DNA of 64,000 nucleotides from JTS-RE37 sp041743425 (GTDB taxonomy: Bacteria; Bacteroidota; Bacteroidia; Flavobacteriales; Flavobacteriaceae), in assembly GCA_041743425.1 (NCBI GenBank), contig JBGTMS010000047.1, forward strand, positions 39,891 to 103,890, read 5' to 3'. Positions 36,022 to 43,779 of the stretch are shown piece after piece. The notes under the pieces are model-generated. The model saw only the letters and a list, made by a program, of their open reading frames with translations, did no database searches and was not told where the DNA came from. A program made the position numbers and the translations under genes. Positions within the stretch are counted from its first letter, which is position 1; the number at the start of each line of letters is the position of its first letter.

Positions 36022-36219
36022 GTGATTGCCTTTTAGTTAGCGTTTAATGTATATAGTCCGAAAAATACAAAAGGTTACATAGGAACCTAAAAAATAATAG
36101 GAGTTCGTAATAATTAACCTGTCAGAGAAGATTTCGGTTGCAGGCCAAGTGCAAGAGACGAAGCATGTCAATCCGCCGCTGGTAAACGGATGACCCAGGT
36201 AAATCAGAGGTTGTTTGGG

Positions 36220-36369
36220 CTAATGGCAACCGCAGTCGTCCTTACCACAATTGCCAGGATGCGACTTTCCGGATGCAAGCCGTTTCTTTGGCAGGAAAAA
36301 TTTTCTGACCAGATAGACAACAGCGATAACCAGCGTTAGATAAACCAATATGTTCTGAAGTACCGTCAT
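36220..36369 (-). CDS. FeoB-associated Cys-rich membrane protein
   Basis: This 49-codon gene reads MTVLQNILVYLTLVIAVVYL followed by VRKFFLPKKR and a C-terminal GNCGKDDCGCH. One helix plus a short cysteine-rich tail is the hallmark of the small protein next to feoB in Bacteroidota (FeoC-like position). It starts 16 bp behind the feoB stop, on the same strand, so it is the third gene of the feo operon. The Cys/His tail may handle iron or sense redox; this is unproven. Confidence 0.8.
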   Translation of the reverse strand: MTVLQNILVYLTLVIAVVYLVRKFFLPKKRLASGKSHPGNCGKDDCGCH

Positions 36370-36385
36370 AGATAACACAGCTATA

Positions 36386-38611
36386 TCATTTGAGGAGCTG
36401 ATAGGCCACCAAGGCTACAATATAAGCAAAAAGACTCATAAATAGCAATTGGGCAAGGGGCCATTTCCAGCTGTTGGTCTCTCTTTTAACGATGGCAAGC
36501 GTACTCATACACTGCATGGCAAAGGCATAGAACAACAGCAGGGAAATTCCCGAAGCAAGGTTGAACAGCGGTTTGCGAGTGACCTCATTCATTTCGGCTG
36601 CCATCCTGTTCTTTATGGTTGTTTCTTCATCATTCCCAACGCTGTAGATGGTGGCAAGAGTTCCAACAAATACCTCTCTAGCCGCAAAAGAGGTAAGGAC
36701 GGCAATGCCAATTTTCCAGTCATATCCAAGGGGTTGAACTATCGGTTCAATAGCCTTGCCCATATATCCCATAAATGAATTTTCAAGTTTGAATCCTGCC
36801 ACTTCCTGCTTTGTCGCCCTGCCATACAGGATTTTCCTTCTTCGGTCAAGGGAATCCCGGATCACCCCTTGACTCAGGGAACCCTGATCTGATGCCAGGC
36901 GTTTTTCATACAACTGCATATCCTGCTCAATGGAAGTTTGGTTGTATTCTGACAACCCCTGGGAGCGGATCTTATTTTCGACTATGTTTTCGGCATTCCT
37001 GAAATCGCTGGAATAGCCAGTTGATCCAAGGAACCAAAGAATAACAGAGATAGCCAGGATGATCTTCCCTGCTCCGTAAACAAAACTTTTAGTTTTTTCG
37101 ATTACCGTATAGGCTACATTCTTAAAGAGCGGGAGCTTGTAGTTGGGCATTTCCATGACGAAAAAGGATCGCCCTTTGATTTTCAAAATTCTATCCAGGA
37201 TCATCGCAGAGAGAATGGCAGCTCCAAATCCGAGGAGATAAAGTAACATAAGGGTAAGTGCCTGGTAACTGAGACCCATGATCCGGCCATCCGGGATAAC
37301 CAACGCAATGATAATAAGGTATACCGGCAACCTTGCAGAACAGGTTGTGAACGGGGTGACAAGTATGGTGATCAAACGTTCCTTCCAGTTTTCAATGTTC
37401 CGGGTCGCCATGATGGCAGGGATCGCACATGCCGTGCCGGAGATGAGGGGCACCACACTTTTCCCGCTGAGTCCGAAAGGCCTCATGAGGCGGTCCATTA
37501 GAAAGACCACACGGCTCATATAGCCGGACTCTTCCAGCAGGGAAATGAACAAAAAAAGGAAGGCTATCTGCGGAATAAAAATGACTATACCTCCGATCCC
37601 CGCCAGAATTCCTTCCGCCACAAGGTCGGTAAACATACCTGGTGGGAGCGTCTGTTTTATCCATTCACTGGCCATTGCGAACTGTTCATCAATGAAATCC
37701 ATAGGATAACTGCTCCAGTCGTAAATCGCCTGGAAGATCATCAAAAGGATAAAAAGAAAAATGGCATATCCAAAAATCTTATGAGTGAGAACCTTGTCAA
37801 ATTTGGCTCTCAGTCCTTTGGCAGCATTTGCGTCTACCTTGTAGGTCTCTTTAAGAATGCCATTGATGAACTGGTACCTGAGGATGGTTTCTTTCTGCTG
37901 TAACCTTTTGAGTTCCGCCTTCGATTTGGCCTCGAAGGACGTTGCCCCGGTGGGCGGTTTCTTTTCCAGAGGCATAAAGTTGACATCCTGAGTAATCACC
38001 AGCCAAAGTTTGTACAAGTCTTCTTTCGGAAAGGTCCGTTGAAGGCGATCAAAGTATTCCTTGTCGATAATGGTACTGTCCACATTACGGCGGACAGAGA
38101 GTGTCTTGTAGTCTGCTATCAATTCCTTTAATCGAACAACGCCAGTGCCTTTACGGGTACTGATGAGGGCAATTTTAGTGTCAAGGCGCTCCTCGAGTAA
38201 CGGGATGTCAACAGAAATACCTCTCCTGGACATGCGGTCAGCCATATTAATTACGAGAATCGCGGGAATTTTAAGATCCTTGATCTGTGTGAAAAGCAGG
38301 AGGTTGCGCTTCAGATTCTCCACATCACTAACCACCACCGCGACGTCCGGGAAGTCTTTATCATTCTTATTGAGCAGCAATTCAACAACCACGCTCTCAT
38401 CCAGGGAAGTAGTATTGAGGCTATAGGTTCCGGGAAGGTCCAGAATGTGGGCTTTAACCCCCCTTGGGAGTTTACAAATGCCCTCTTTTTTTTCAACGGT
38501 GATCCCGGGGTAATTCCCCACCTTTTGCTTGAGCCCTGTGAGCTCGTTAAAAACGGAGGTCTTCCCGGTATTGGGATTTCCAATGAGAGATACATTGATA
38601 TGTTTACTCAT
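36386..38611 (-). CDS. feoB: Ferrous iron transport protein B
   Basis: The 741-residue inner-membrane protein imports Fe(II). Its N-terminal G-protein domain has G1 (GNPNTGKTS, 11-19), G3 (DLPGTYSL) and G4 (NMAD). A FeoB helical spacer follows, then paired Gate domains, where PLISGTACAIPAIMATR and TSFAAREVFVGTLATIY hold the conserved Cys/Ala-rich pore residues. It overlaps feoA by 4 bp. A charged insertion (about residues 545-600, NAENIVENKIRSQGLSEYNQ onward) is typical of Bacteroidota versions. Confidence 0.93.
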   Translation of the reverse strand: MSKHINVSLIGNPNTGKTSVFNELTGLKQKVGNYPGITVEKKEGICKLPRGVKAHILDLPGTYSLNTTSLDESVVVELLLNKNDKDFPDVAVVVSDVENLKRNLLLFTQIKDLKIPAILVINMADRMSRRGISVDIPLLEERLDTKIALISTRKGTGVVRLKELIADYKTLSVRRNVDSTIIDKEYFDRLQRTFPKEDLYKLWLVITQDVNFMPLEKKPPTGATSFEAKSKAELKRLQQKETILRYQFINGILKETYKVDANAAKGLRAKFDKVLTHKIFGYAIFLFILLMIFQAIYDWSSYPMDFIDEQFAMASEWIKQTLPPGMFTDLVAEGILAGIGGIVIFIPQIAFLFLFISLLEESGYMSRVVFLMDRLMRPFGLSGKSVVPLISGTACAIPAIMATRNIENWKERLITILVTPFTTCSARLPVYLIIIALVIPDGRIMGLSYQALTLMLLYLLGFGAAILSAMILDRILKIKGRSFFVMEMPNYKLPLFKNVAYTVIEKTKSFVYGAGKIILAISVILWFLGSTGYSSDFRNAENIVENKIRSQGLSEYNQTSIEQDMQLYEKRLASDQGSLSQGVIRDSLDRRRKILYGRATKQEVAGFKLENSFMGYMGKAIEPIVQPLGYDWKIGIAVLTSFAAREVFVGTLATIYSVGNDEETTIKNRMAAEMNEVTRKPLFNLASGISLLLFYAFAMQCMSTLAIVKRETNSWKWPLAQLLFMSLFAYIVALVAYQLLK

Positions 38612-38853
38612 ATCTGAGGCTTATCGTCCAGCAGATCGAGTTCAATGAGCCGGGCCACCGACCTTCTGATCGCAATGTGCGAACCGTTTACATCAATATA
38701 AATGGGATCCATGAGCGGGGCTATCTGTATCATCTCTATCTGATTCCCAGGCAGACAACCCAGTTCCAGCAATTTGATGGGAAGCCTGTCTTCTGCAAAG
38801 TCCTTGATGATACCTTTTTGCCCGTGTTTAAGATCCGCTACAGTGGTAGACAA
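38608..38853 (-). CDS. feoA: Ferrous iron transport protein A
   Basis: The 81-residue SH3-like protein (VADLKHGQKGIIKDF ... LLELGCLPGNQIEMI) assists FeoB. The apparent start is TTG (TTG TCT ACC), because no ATG lies nearby and the TTG gives a normal-length FeoA. The end overlaps feoB as ATGA, so the two are coupled. A promoter and a possible DtxR-like site lie just upstream. Confidence 0.88.
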   Translation of the reverse strand: MSTTVADLKHGQKGIIKDFAEDRLPIKLLELGCLPGNQIEMIQIAPLMDPIYIDVNGSHIAIRRSVARLIELDLLDDKPQI

Positions 38854-38857
38854 TTTT

Positions 38858-38890
38858 TATTTAGATTGATTATAAGTAAGGACAAAAATA
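38858..38890 (-). promoter_or_regulatory. feoA promoter with overlapping DtxR-like half sites
   Basis: On the minus strand a perfect -7 element TATTTTTG lies at 38890-38883, with TTC 18 bp upstream as a weak -33. Just downstream, at 38858-38876, is an imperfect palindrome; on the plus strand it reads TTTAGATTGATTATAA. It shares the TTTAG half and the TTxAT centre with the operator at 29090-29109. It would cover the transcription start, as expected for iron-dependent repression. Confidence 0.45.
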
Positions 38891-38998
38891 GTAGAAAAAT
38901 GCGGAATTGAAGGATAAAACCATAAAATCGTAGCACATGCCAGACTGAGCAGACCTTCACTATGGATAATGCAGGTGGGATCGTAGAAGAATCGGGAA

Positions 38999-39673
38999 CT
39001 AATCTCTGTAAGTATCTTGCAGGATGCGTATATCTTTAAGCAGCATCTGTATTTCCTCCGAACTGGTGCCATTATAGGTGCCCCTAATCCTTCGTTCCTT
39101 ATCTACGAGGATAAAATTTTCGGTATGTATCATATCGTAGGGGCCGCCATCGCCATCATCTTTTGCGGCGAGGTAGGATTTCCTGGCGAGCTCATAAATT
39201 TGCTTTTTATCTCCGGTCACAAGGTTCCATTTAGAATCGATCACTCCTTTACCGATGGCATACGCTTTAAGCTGAGGTACGGAATCCAAATCAGGGGTAA
39301 CCGTATGGGATAATAATAGAACATCCGGGTCTTCCAGAATTTTAGCCTGCACCTCTGCCATGTTCCTGGTCATAACAGGACAAATGGAAGGGCAGGTAGT
39401 GAAGAAGAAGTCAGCAACATAAATCTTATTCTTATAATCCTTTTGTGTGATCTGTTGACCATTTTGGTTGATAAGCGAAAAATCTGCGATGGTATGATAC
39501 TTCTTCACATGCCTGAGGGAGTCATCCACAAGTTCCGGATTAAAGTCGGCCGGCTGGTAAACAGGAAGTGTTTCCCTTGGTTTCAGCGCCCGGTAAAAAA
39601 GTACAAGAATAACAATGGACAGTGCGAAGAGCACCATTCCGAAAAGCTTGTATCTGGCAAAGAAGGCCCGCAT
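38999..39673 (-). CDS. SCO1/SenC-family protein
   Basis: I take the ATG at 39673 (224 residues), since the longer frame starts with a TTG and adds no conserved sequence. It has an N-terminal membrane anchor (LFGMVLFALSIVILVLFY) and a thioredoxin-like domain with the copper motif CPSIC (in TTCPSICPVM) and a His in the later SHTVTPDLDSVP or MIHTENF segments. SCO proteins deliver copper to cytochrome oxidase or act as thiol reductants in the periplasm. No oxidase genes are adjacent. Confidence 0.87.
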   Translation of the reverse strand: MRAFFARYKLFGMVLFALSIVILVLFYRALKPRETLPVYQPADFNPELVDDSLRHVKKYHTIADFSLINQNGQQITQKDYKNKIYVADFFFTTCPSICPVMTRNMAEVQAKILEDPDVLLLSHTVTPDLDSVPQLKAYAIGKGVIDSKWNLVTGDKKQIYELARKSYLAAKDDGDGGPYDMIHTENFILVDKERRIRGTYNGTSSEEIQMLLKDIRILQDTYRD

Positions 39674-39828
39674 GATGAAGGCAAAGGTAAGCGATGAAGC
39701 GGAGGCATTCAAGAGCCTTAAGGGCAGGGGCTGCCAAAAGTTTCTTAAATATAAGCGCGCAAGGTGCTTTTCTTTTTTAAGTGCCTCTAAAAGTGTACTT
39801 TTGTGCGTTTTAATTTTAGAAGAAGTAC

Positions 39829-41184
39829 ATGAGTCCCATCTTGATAAAAACCATACAGTTTTTCCTTAGCTTATCCCTTTTGATCATTCTACATGAATTG
39901 GGTCATTTCATCCCCGCCAAACTTTTTAAGACCCGGGTAGAGAAATTTTATCTTTTTTTTGATATTAAATTTTCTCTTTTTAAAAAGAAGATAGGGGAGA
40001 CGGTTTATGGTATCGGGTGGTTGCCATTGGGCGGATATGTCAAGATTGCCGGGATGGTGGATGAGAGCATGGATACAGCACAGCTGGCGGAGGAACCCAA
40101 GCCCTGGGAATTTCGAAGCAAACCGGCCTGGCAGCGATTGATCATCATGTTGGGAGGCGTTACGGTAAATTTTGTGCTGGCGGTGATCATTTATATAGGG
40201 ATGGCCTATTCCTATGGGGATGAATATATTCCTATGGATAGCCTGAAGGATGGGGTCTGGGTTACTGATACCAAGATAGGCGAAAAGCTGGGGGTCGTCA
40301 CCGGAGATCACATATTGGAAATTGACGGAGAGAAAGTGGAGACTTTTAACACTTTGCTTGGCGAGATAATCAACGGTAACCGCATTACCATTTCCCGAGA
40401 TGGGGATATTATAGAAAAAGAAATTCCGGTCGACTTTATAGCGACTTTACTGGAGGATGAAGACCGCATACAATTTTTAAGTCCGCGATTCCCGTTTATT
40501 GTGGGAGAGATCTCAAAAGATTCGGACAATAAGGATTCAGGACTGAAAACCAAGGACCGGATACTTGCCATTAATGAAAAAACAGTCCGGTATTTTGATG
40601 AAGTAAAACCGATCCTGCAGGATTATAAGGGGCAACAGGTAAATCTCCGGGTGAAACGGGATGGGAACAACGAAATGCAGATACCGGTAGTGATCAGTGA
40701 TACCGCTACGATTGGTATTGTTCCTGGTTCCCCAAGCTTCAAAGACATGGAGGCAGAAGGTATCTTGCGCCTGGAGACGAAAACCTATAATTTCCTGGAA
40801 TCCATTCCAGCCGGAATTGACCGTGGGGTCAGTATTCTTGGAAGTTATGTGGGGCAAATGAAGAAAATATTTAATCCGGAAACCGGCGCATACAAGGGGG
40901 TAGGTGGCTTTGCGGCTATCGGCAGCATGTTCCCGGATACCTGGGACTGGGCTACTTTCTGGTCGACAACCGCCTTTATCTCTATCATACTTGCGTTTAT
41001 GAACATCCTGCCTATCCCTGCCTTGGATGGAGGTCATGTGATGTTTCTTTTGTATGAAATGGTGACCGGCCGCAAGCCCAGTGATAAGTTTCTGGAGTAT
41101 GCACAAATGGTGGGATTTTTCCTGTTGATAGGCCTTTTATTATTCGCCAATGGGAACGATATATACAAGTGGTTGACCAAATAG
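39829..41184 (+). CDS. rseP: RIP metalloprotease RseP (site-2 protease)
   Basis: The 451-residue inner-membrane protease has the zinc motif H22-E23-L-G-H26 in the first helix, a periplasmic PDZ segment (VVTGDHILEIDGEKVETFN, then SGLKTKDRILAINEKTVR), and the NILPIPALDGGHVMF motif holding the third ligand in the third helix. It performs regulated intramembrane proteolysis, typically of anti-sigma factors; the ECF/anti-sigma pair at 34.7-36.0 kb is one conceivable client. It is transcribed divergently from the SCO gene. Confidence 0.92.
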   Translation: MSPILIKTIQFFLSLSLLIILHELGHFIPAKLFKTRVEKFYLFFDIKFSLFKKKIGETVYGIGWLPLGGYVKIAGMVDESMDTAQLAEEPKPWEFRSKPAWQRLIIMLGGVTVNFVLAVIIYIGMAYSYGDEYIPMDSLKDGVWVTDTKIGEKLGVVTGDHILEIDGEKVETFNTLLGEIINGNRITISRDGDIIEKEIPVDFIATLLEDEDRIQFLSPRFPFIVGEISKDSDNKDSGLKTKDRILAINEKTVRYFDEVKPILQDYKGQQVNLRVKRDGNNEMQIPVVISDTATIGIVPGSPSFKDMEAEGILRLETKTYNFLESIPAGIDRGVSILGSYVGQMKKIFNPETGAYKGVGGFAAIGSMFPDTWDWATFWSTTAFISIILAFMNILPIPALDGGHVMFLLYEMVTGRKPSDKFLEYAQMVGFFLLIGLLLFANGNDIYKWLTK

Positions 41185-41200
41185 AAAGCCCTTTTTTTTG

Positions 41201-41231
41201 TTTGGGTAGATGTAAAAAACTATTATATTTG
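41201..41231 (+). promoter_or_regulatory. Perfect Bacteroidota consensus promoter upstream of tRNA-Asn
   Basis: TTTG (41201-41204), a 19-bp spacer and TATATTTG (41224-41231) match TTTG-N19-TAnnTTTG without error. The start point should be near 41237, so the transcript would carry about 190 nt before the tRNA. Confidence 0.75.
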
Positions 41232-41237
41232 CACCCT

Positions 41238-41430
41238 CTTACGCCCTTCCTGGTGTATTCCACGTGGGAATGAAGAAGCACGGACATCCTTATAAATAGG
41301 ATGTTCATGTTATAGAATCCTGATGGTTTCGGATACCCGATGAAAATAGGATTCCAAGAAAATAGTTTCTCCTTAGCTGATCGCGATGGTTATCGGTGAT
41401 AGAACGAAGGAGCGTATATAGAGATTATTT
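41238..41430 (+). ncRNA. Candidate structured RNA or tRNA leader
   Basis: The stretch between the promoter and the tRNA has no ORF but forms a row of hairpins by eye: ATTCC/GGAAT (41257-41271); GGACATCCT paired with AGGATGTTC (41282-41306, 9 bp, one G-T); GAATCCT/AGGATTC (41315-41354) enclosing TCGG/CCGA; and CTCCTT/AAGGAG (41369-41412). It may be an independent RNA, for example of the uncharacterised Flavo-1 class, or a processed leader of tRNA-Asn. Covariance has not been tested. Confidence 0.45.
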
Positions 41431-41504
41431 TCCTCCTTAGCTCAGTTGGTTAGAGCATCTGACTGTTAATCAGAGGGTCGCTGGTTCAAGTCCAGCAGGG
41501 GGAG
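41431..41504 (+). tRNA. tRNA-Asn (anticodon GTT)
   Basis: A complete cloverleaf of 74 nt is visible: the acceptor TCCTCCT pairs with AGGGGGA (one T-G) and is followed by discriminator G; the D arm is GCTC/GAGC; the anticodon stem TCTGA/TCAGA holds CTGTTAA with GTT; and the T arm is GCTGG/CCAGC around TTCAAGT. The CCA end is not encoded (CTACCA follows). The 3' side shows tandem repeats and mobile-element debris, as is common at tRNA integration sites. Confidence 0.97.
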
Positions 41505-41515
41505 CTACCAGCAGC

Positions 41516-41550
41516 AAAGGCTTCGCAAAAATGCGGGGCCTTTCCTTTTT
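41516..41550 (+). terminator. Terminator of tRNA-Asn
   Basis: AAAGGCTTCGC pairs with GCGGGGCCTTT (two T-G pairs) around the loop AAAAAT, followed by CCTTTTT. It begins 11 nt past the tRNA 3' end. Confidence 0.8.
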
Positions 41551-41555
41551 GGGAG

Positions 41556-41577
41556 GGGTGAAACAAGGGTGAAACAA
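41556..41577 (+). repeat. Tandem 11-nt repeat beside the tRNA
   Basis: GGGTGAAACAA occurs twice in direct succession right behind the tRNA terminator. Short repeats of this kind are often seen near integrase sites in flavobacteria, so a former attachment region is possible. No integrase gene remains in the window. Confidence 0.5.
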
Positions 41578-41627
41578 ATTTTTTCTGCATATATCTCCTT
41601 ATCTTCATAAACTGCTCTCATGCGGTT

Positions 41628-41870
41628 ATGAGATCTTCAACTAAAAATACGATTATTTCGCTTTTACGAAGAATGGATAAAGGATTTTTCGATGTATATC
41701 GAAAGGGAATGGTATGGAAATCAAAGAAAATATTGCATTGGATAATTATTATTTTATCACTTGTGCTATTTTTTCTTGTGATATGGCAGCTATTATGGCC
41801 CTTCTTAACGGCCTCCGGCATGGCGCAGAATCTCAAGCTTTTGGTCTTTGGTAAAGGTTCTTTTCTTTGA
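41628..41870 (+). CDS. Possible small single-helix membrane protein
   Basis: This 80-codon frame starts with ATG and encodes a basic N-terminus, one strong hydrophobic helix (ILHWIIIILSLVLFFLVIW, about 35-53) and a short tail. I recognise no family. It lies in the debris zone between tRNA-Asn and the decayed IS copy, and no ribosome-binding or promoter signal clearly supports it. It could be a real orphan peptide or chance. Confidence 0.3.
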   Translation: MRSSTKNTIISLLRRMDKGFFDVYRKGMVWKSKKILHWIIIILSLVLFFLVIWQLLWPFLTASGMAQNLKLLVFGKGSFL

Positions 41871-41894
41871 CATGATTCTCTAAATTTAAGTCTA

Positions 41895-42312
41895 CTAAAC
41901 TGTTTTAGAAAATCTGTCCAGGCATTTATGGGTATAATACAGCCCGGAGCGCTGGATTTGCAGAAGCTTACTCTACTTTACCAGACTTAATTTGGAATGA
42001 CCATTGCTTATCATTGCGCGTCGTTCTTTGACGGTTTTTAACGCAAGGCGTCTTTTAAAAAATCAAGCTCCATCTTTTGCTGGCCAATAACTTTGAGTAA
42101 ACGTTCTTCCTTTTGCTCAGCTTCTGTTTTCTTAGACTTGGATCCCGTGTCAAATACCGTTTCTGCCTGGGATAAAAATTCCCGTTTCTATAGATTGATC
42201 TGCTGAGGGCTAATCTCGAACTTTTGTGCAAGATCTTGGATGGTTTGCCGCTCTTTGAGGCTTCCAAAACCACTTTGGTCTTGAATATAGAAGTAAATTT
42301 TCTTCGTGTCAT
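41895..42312 (-). mobile_element. Decayed IS3-family insertion sequence (orfA and start of orfB)
   Basis: From the ATG at 42312 the reading MTRRKFTSIFKTKVVLEA is the start of IS3-type orfA. After one missing base near codon 19 it continues in another frame as KERQTIQDLAQKFEISPQQI, a TAG in place of Trp, then REFLSQAETVFDTGSK and QQKMELDFLKDALR. Directly behind it lies an orfB start, KERRAMISNGHSKLSL, then a TAG, then KLLQIQRSGLYY, ending at 41895. The DDE catalytic domain is absent. The copy is therefore dead and truncated. Confidence 0.85.
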
Positions 42313-42462
42313 ATCAGTTAATTTAAGTTTCTTTTTTGAACTTAACTTACTGTCTTAATTTTGGGGGAATGCTCAACTTCATCTTCCTTTAATACATAAT
42401 AACCTGTTATAAACAAAATAATTATTATCTTTATAATCCTTTTTCGTAAATAAATTATTTCA

Positions 42463-43101
42463 ATGGATAATAAAGAACAAGCAACAGAAATAAATACTTC
42501 TCCCGCAAAAGCTGAGGAGACAACAAGTAAAGCGCCTGTAAAACGTAAGCCAACCGTTAAAAAAAATAAGGCTGCCGCGGCCGTAAAGAAAAGTCCGGCC
42601 AAGGGTCCGACGGTTTCCAATGGAGACAAAGTGGCTGCCCGAACTGCAGCAATAAAAACGCCGGTTAAAAAAAGGATCCCCAATAGTACCTCTGCAACCC
42701 CTAAAAAGCAAGTTTCAGGTCGTCCTTCGAAATCTATTGCAAACAATACAACTGCCGTTAAAAAATCGGTCACCAAAAGCCCTGTACTTCAGGCCAAGGA
42801 TAAAGAACTGGTAAAAGCAGACCAAGCGGTTACTTCTATCAATCTTAAGGACGAGAAAGAAAAATCGTCCAAAGACAATTCAGACAAAACAAAAAAAAGG
42901 AATAAAAAAATGAAGGCAGAAAAAAAACAAGTTAAAAAAACAGCCAAAAAAGTAGACGCGCTTAAAACCAAGCTGAAAAAGGCAAAAAAGAAAGATGCTA
43001 AGAAAAGTGAAATTAAAAAAGTAAAAAGTAAGTTAAGTGATTCAGTCAAACAACTAAAATCAAAAAAAGCAAAGCTTAAAAAGGCTTTGAAAAAAAATTA
43101 G
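42463..43101 (+). CDS. Lysine/alanine-rich histone-H1-like protein
   Basis: The 212-residue protein is extremely basic. It has an N-terminal half with PAK/KKSPAK/TPKK-type repeats (SKAPVKRKPTVKKNKAAAA, KKSPAKGPTV) and a C-terminal half of Lys-rich helical sequence (KKTAKKVDALKTKLKKAKKK). It resembles eukaryotic H1 tails and bacterial HctB/AlgP-like proteins. DNA binding and nucleoid packaging are likely by composition only. It has its own terminator and sits in the accessory zone. Low-complexity drift makes homology assignment uncertain. Confidence 0.7.
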   Translation: MDNKEQATEINTSPAKAEETTSKAPVKRKPTVKKNKAAAAVKKSPAKGPTVSNGDKVAARTAAIKTPVKKRIPNSTSATPKKQVSGRPSKSIANNTTAVKKSVTKSPVLQAKDKELVKADQAVTSINLKDEKEKSSKDNSDKTKKRNKKMKAEKKQVKKTAKKVDALKTKLKKAKKKDAKKSEIKKVKSKLSDSVKQLKSKKAKLKKALKKN

Positions 43102-43124
43102 AAACTAACTCATTTTATATAGAG

Positions 43125-43156
43125 AATAGCGGGAGCAACCTTCCGCTATTTTTTTT
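43125..43156 (+). terminator. Terminator of the H1-like gene
   Basis: AATAGCGG pairs with CCGCTATT around a 10-nt loop and is followed by a T run of about eight, 24 bp past the stop codon. Confidence 0.9.
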
Positions 43157-43779
43157 GAATTGGATTAGCTTTTATACAATCATTAAAAGGGGGAAGAGGC
43201 TAAGTACAAGGAAAAATAACCGGGGAAAGGTTAAACTACTCTTTGATGTTTGAAGTCACAGGATCGTCAGTTGGGGTATTTGTAACACCACAAGCTTCCT
43301 AGAACGCACTATGAAGGTAAACAAGCCATTGAAACAAGTCGAGCCTGAGCTTATTGAATCCGTTAAGAATTCACAAAAGACCAAATTTGAGTGAATTGAC
43401 TCAATGGAAAATCGGGATATCAGAATCCTAAAGCATGGTATTGGAAGGGCACCGATACCACCTGGATCGAAAGGTTCCTAAATCATAAAAAATCGATATC
43501 TCTATGTGAACTTCTATCATAATGGAATGTAAATTCTTGAAGGAATTATAATACATCTATTATTAAAACCAGAAAAAATATCATTACTTGAACGCATCAC
43601 TTTGCATAATATCATAATCGAGCCTCTTTAAGACATATTCAGGTTCGTGTTAACTCAACATAAACTTAGTTGAAAACAAGATAAAAAGGTCATATTATTT
43701 GACCAAAACTTAAGAATTTCCTAAACAAGGTTCATCGGTTAATGCGATTTCTTTGTAAGCGCGATCAACCTTACAGAAG
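43157..43779. other. Gene-free stretch before the phytase locus, with a short palindrome
   Basis: No credible gene is seen in these 620 bp. Near its right end GGTCA and TGACC form an inverted repeat with a 7-bp centre (43688-43704). That centre overlaps TATTATTTG, which resembles a -7 element, with a TTG 20 bp upstream (43670-43672). This could be the promoter and operator of the TonB receptor gene at 43780; the evidence is modest. Confidence 0.4.

Noticed and set aside
36056..36219. Possible riboswitch near the feo cluster
   Set aside because: The stretch has some pairing potential, but I could match it to no cobalamin, TPP or other consensus, and it lies downstream of the feo genes, not ahead of one.
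39674..39712. Upstream TTG start for the SCO gene
   Set aside because: The added 13 residues are not conserved-looking, and the ATG at 39673 directly precedes the membrane anchor.
41556..41577. CRISPR array from the tandem repeat
   Set aside because: Only two adjacent 11-nt units without spacers and without cas genes.
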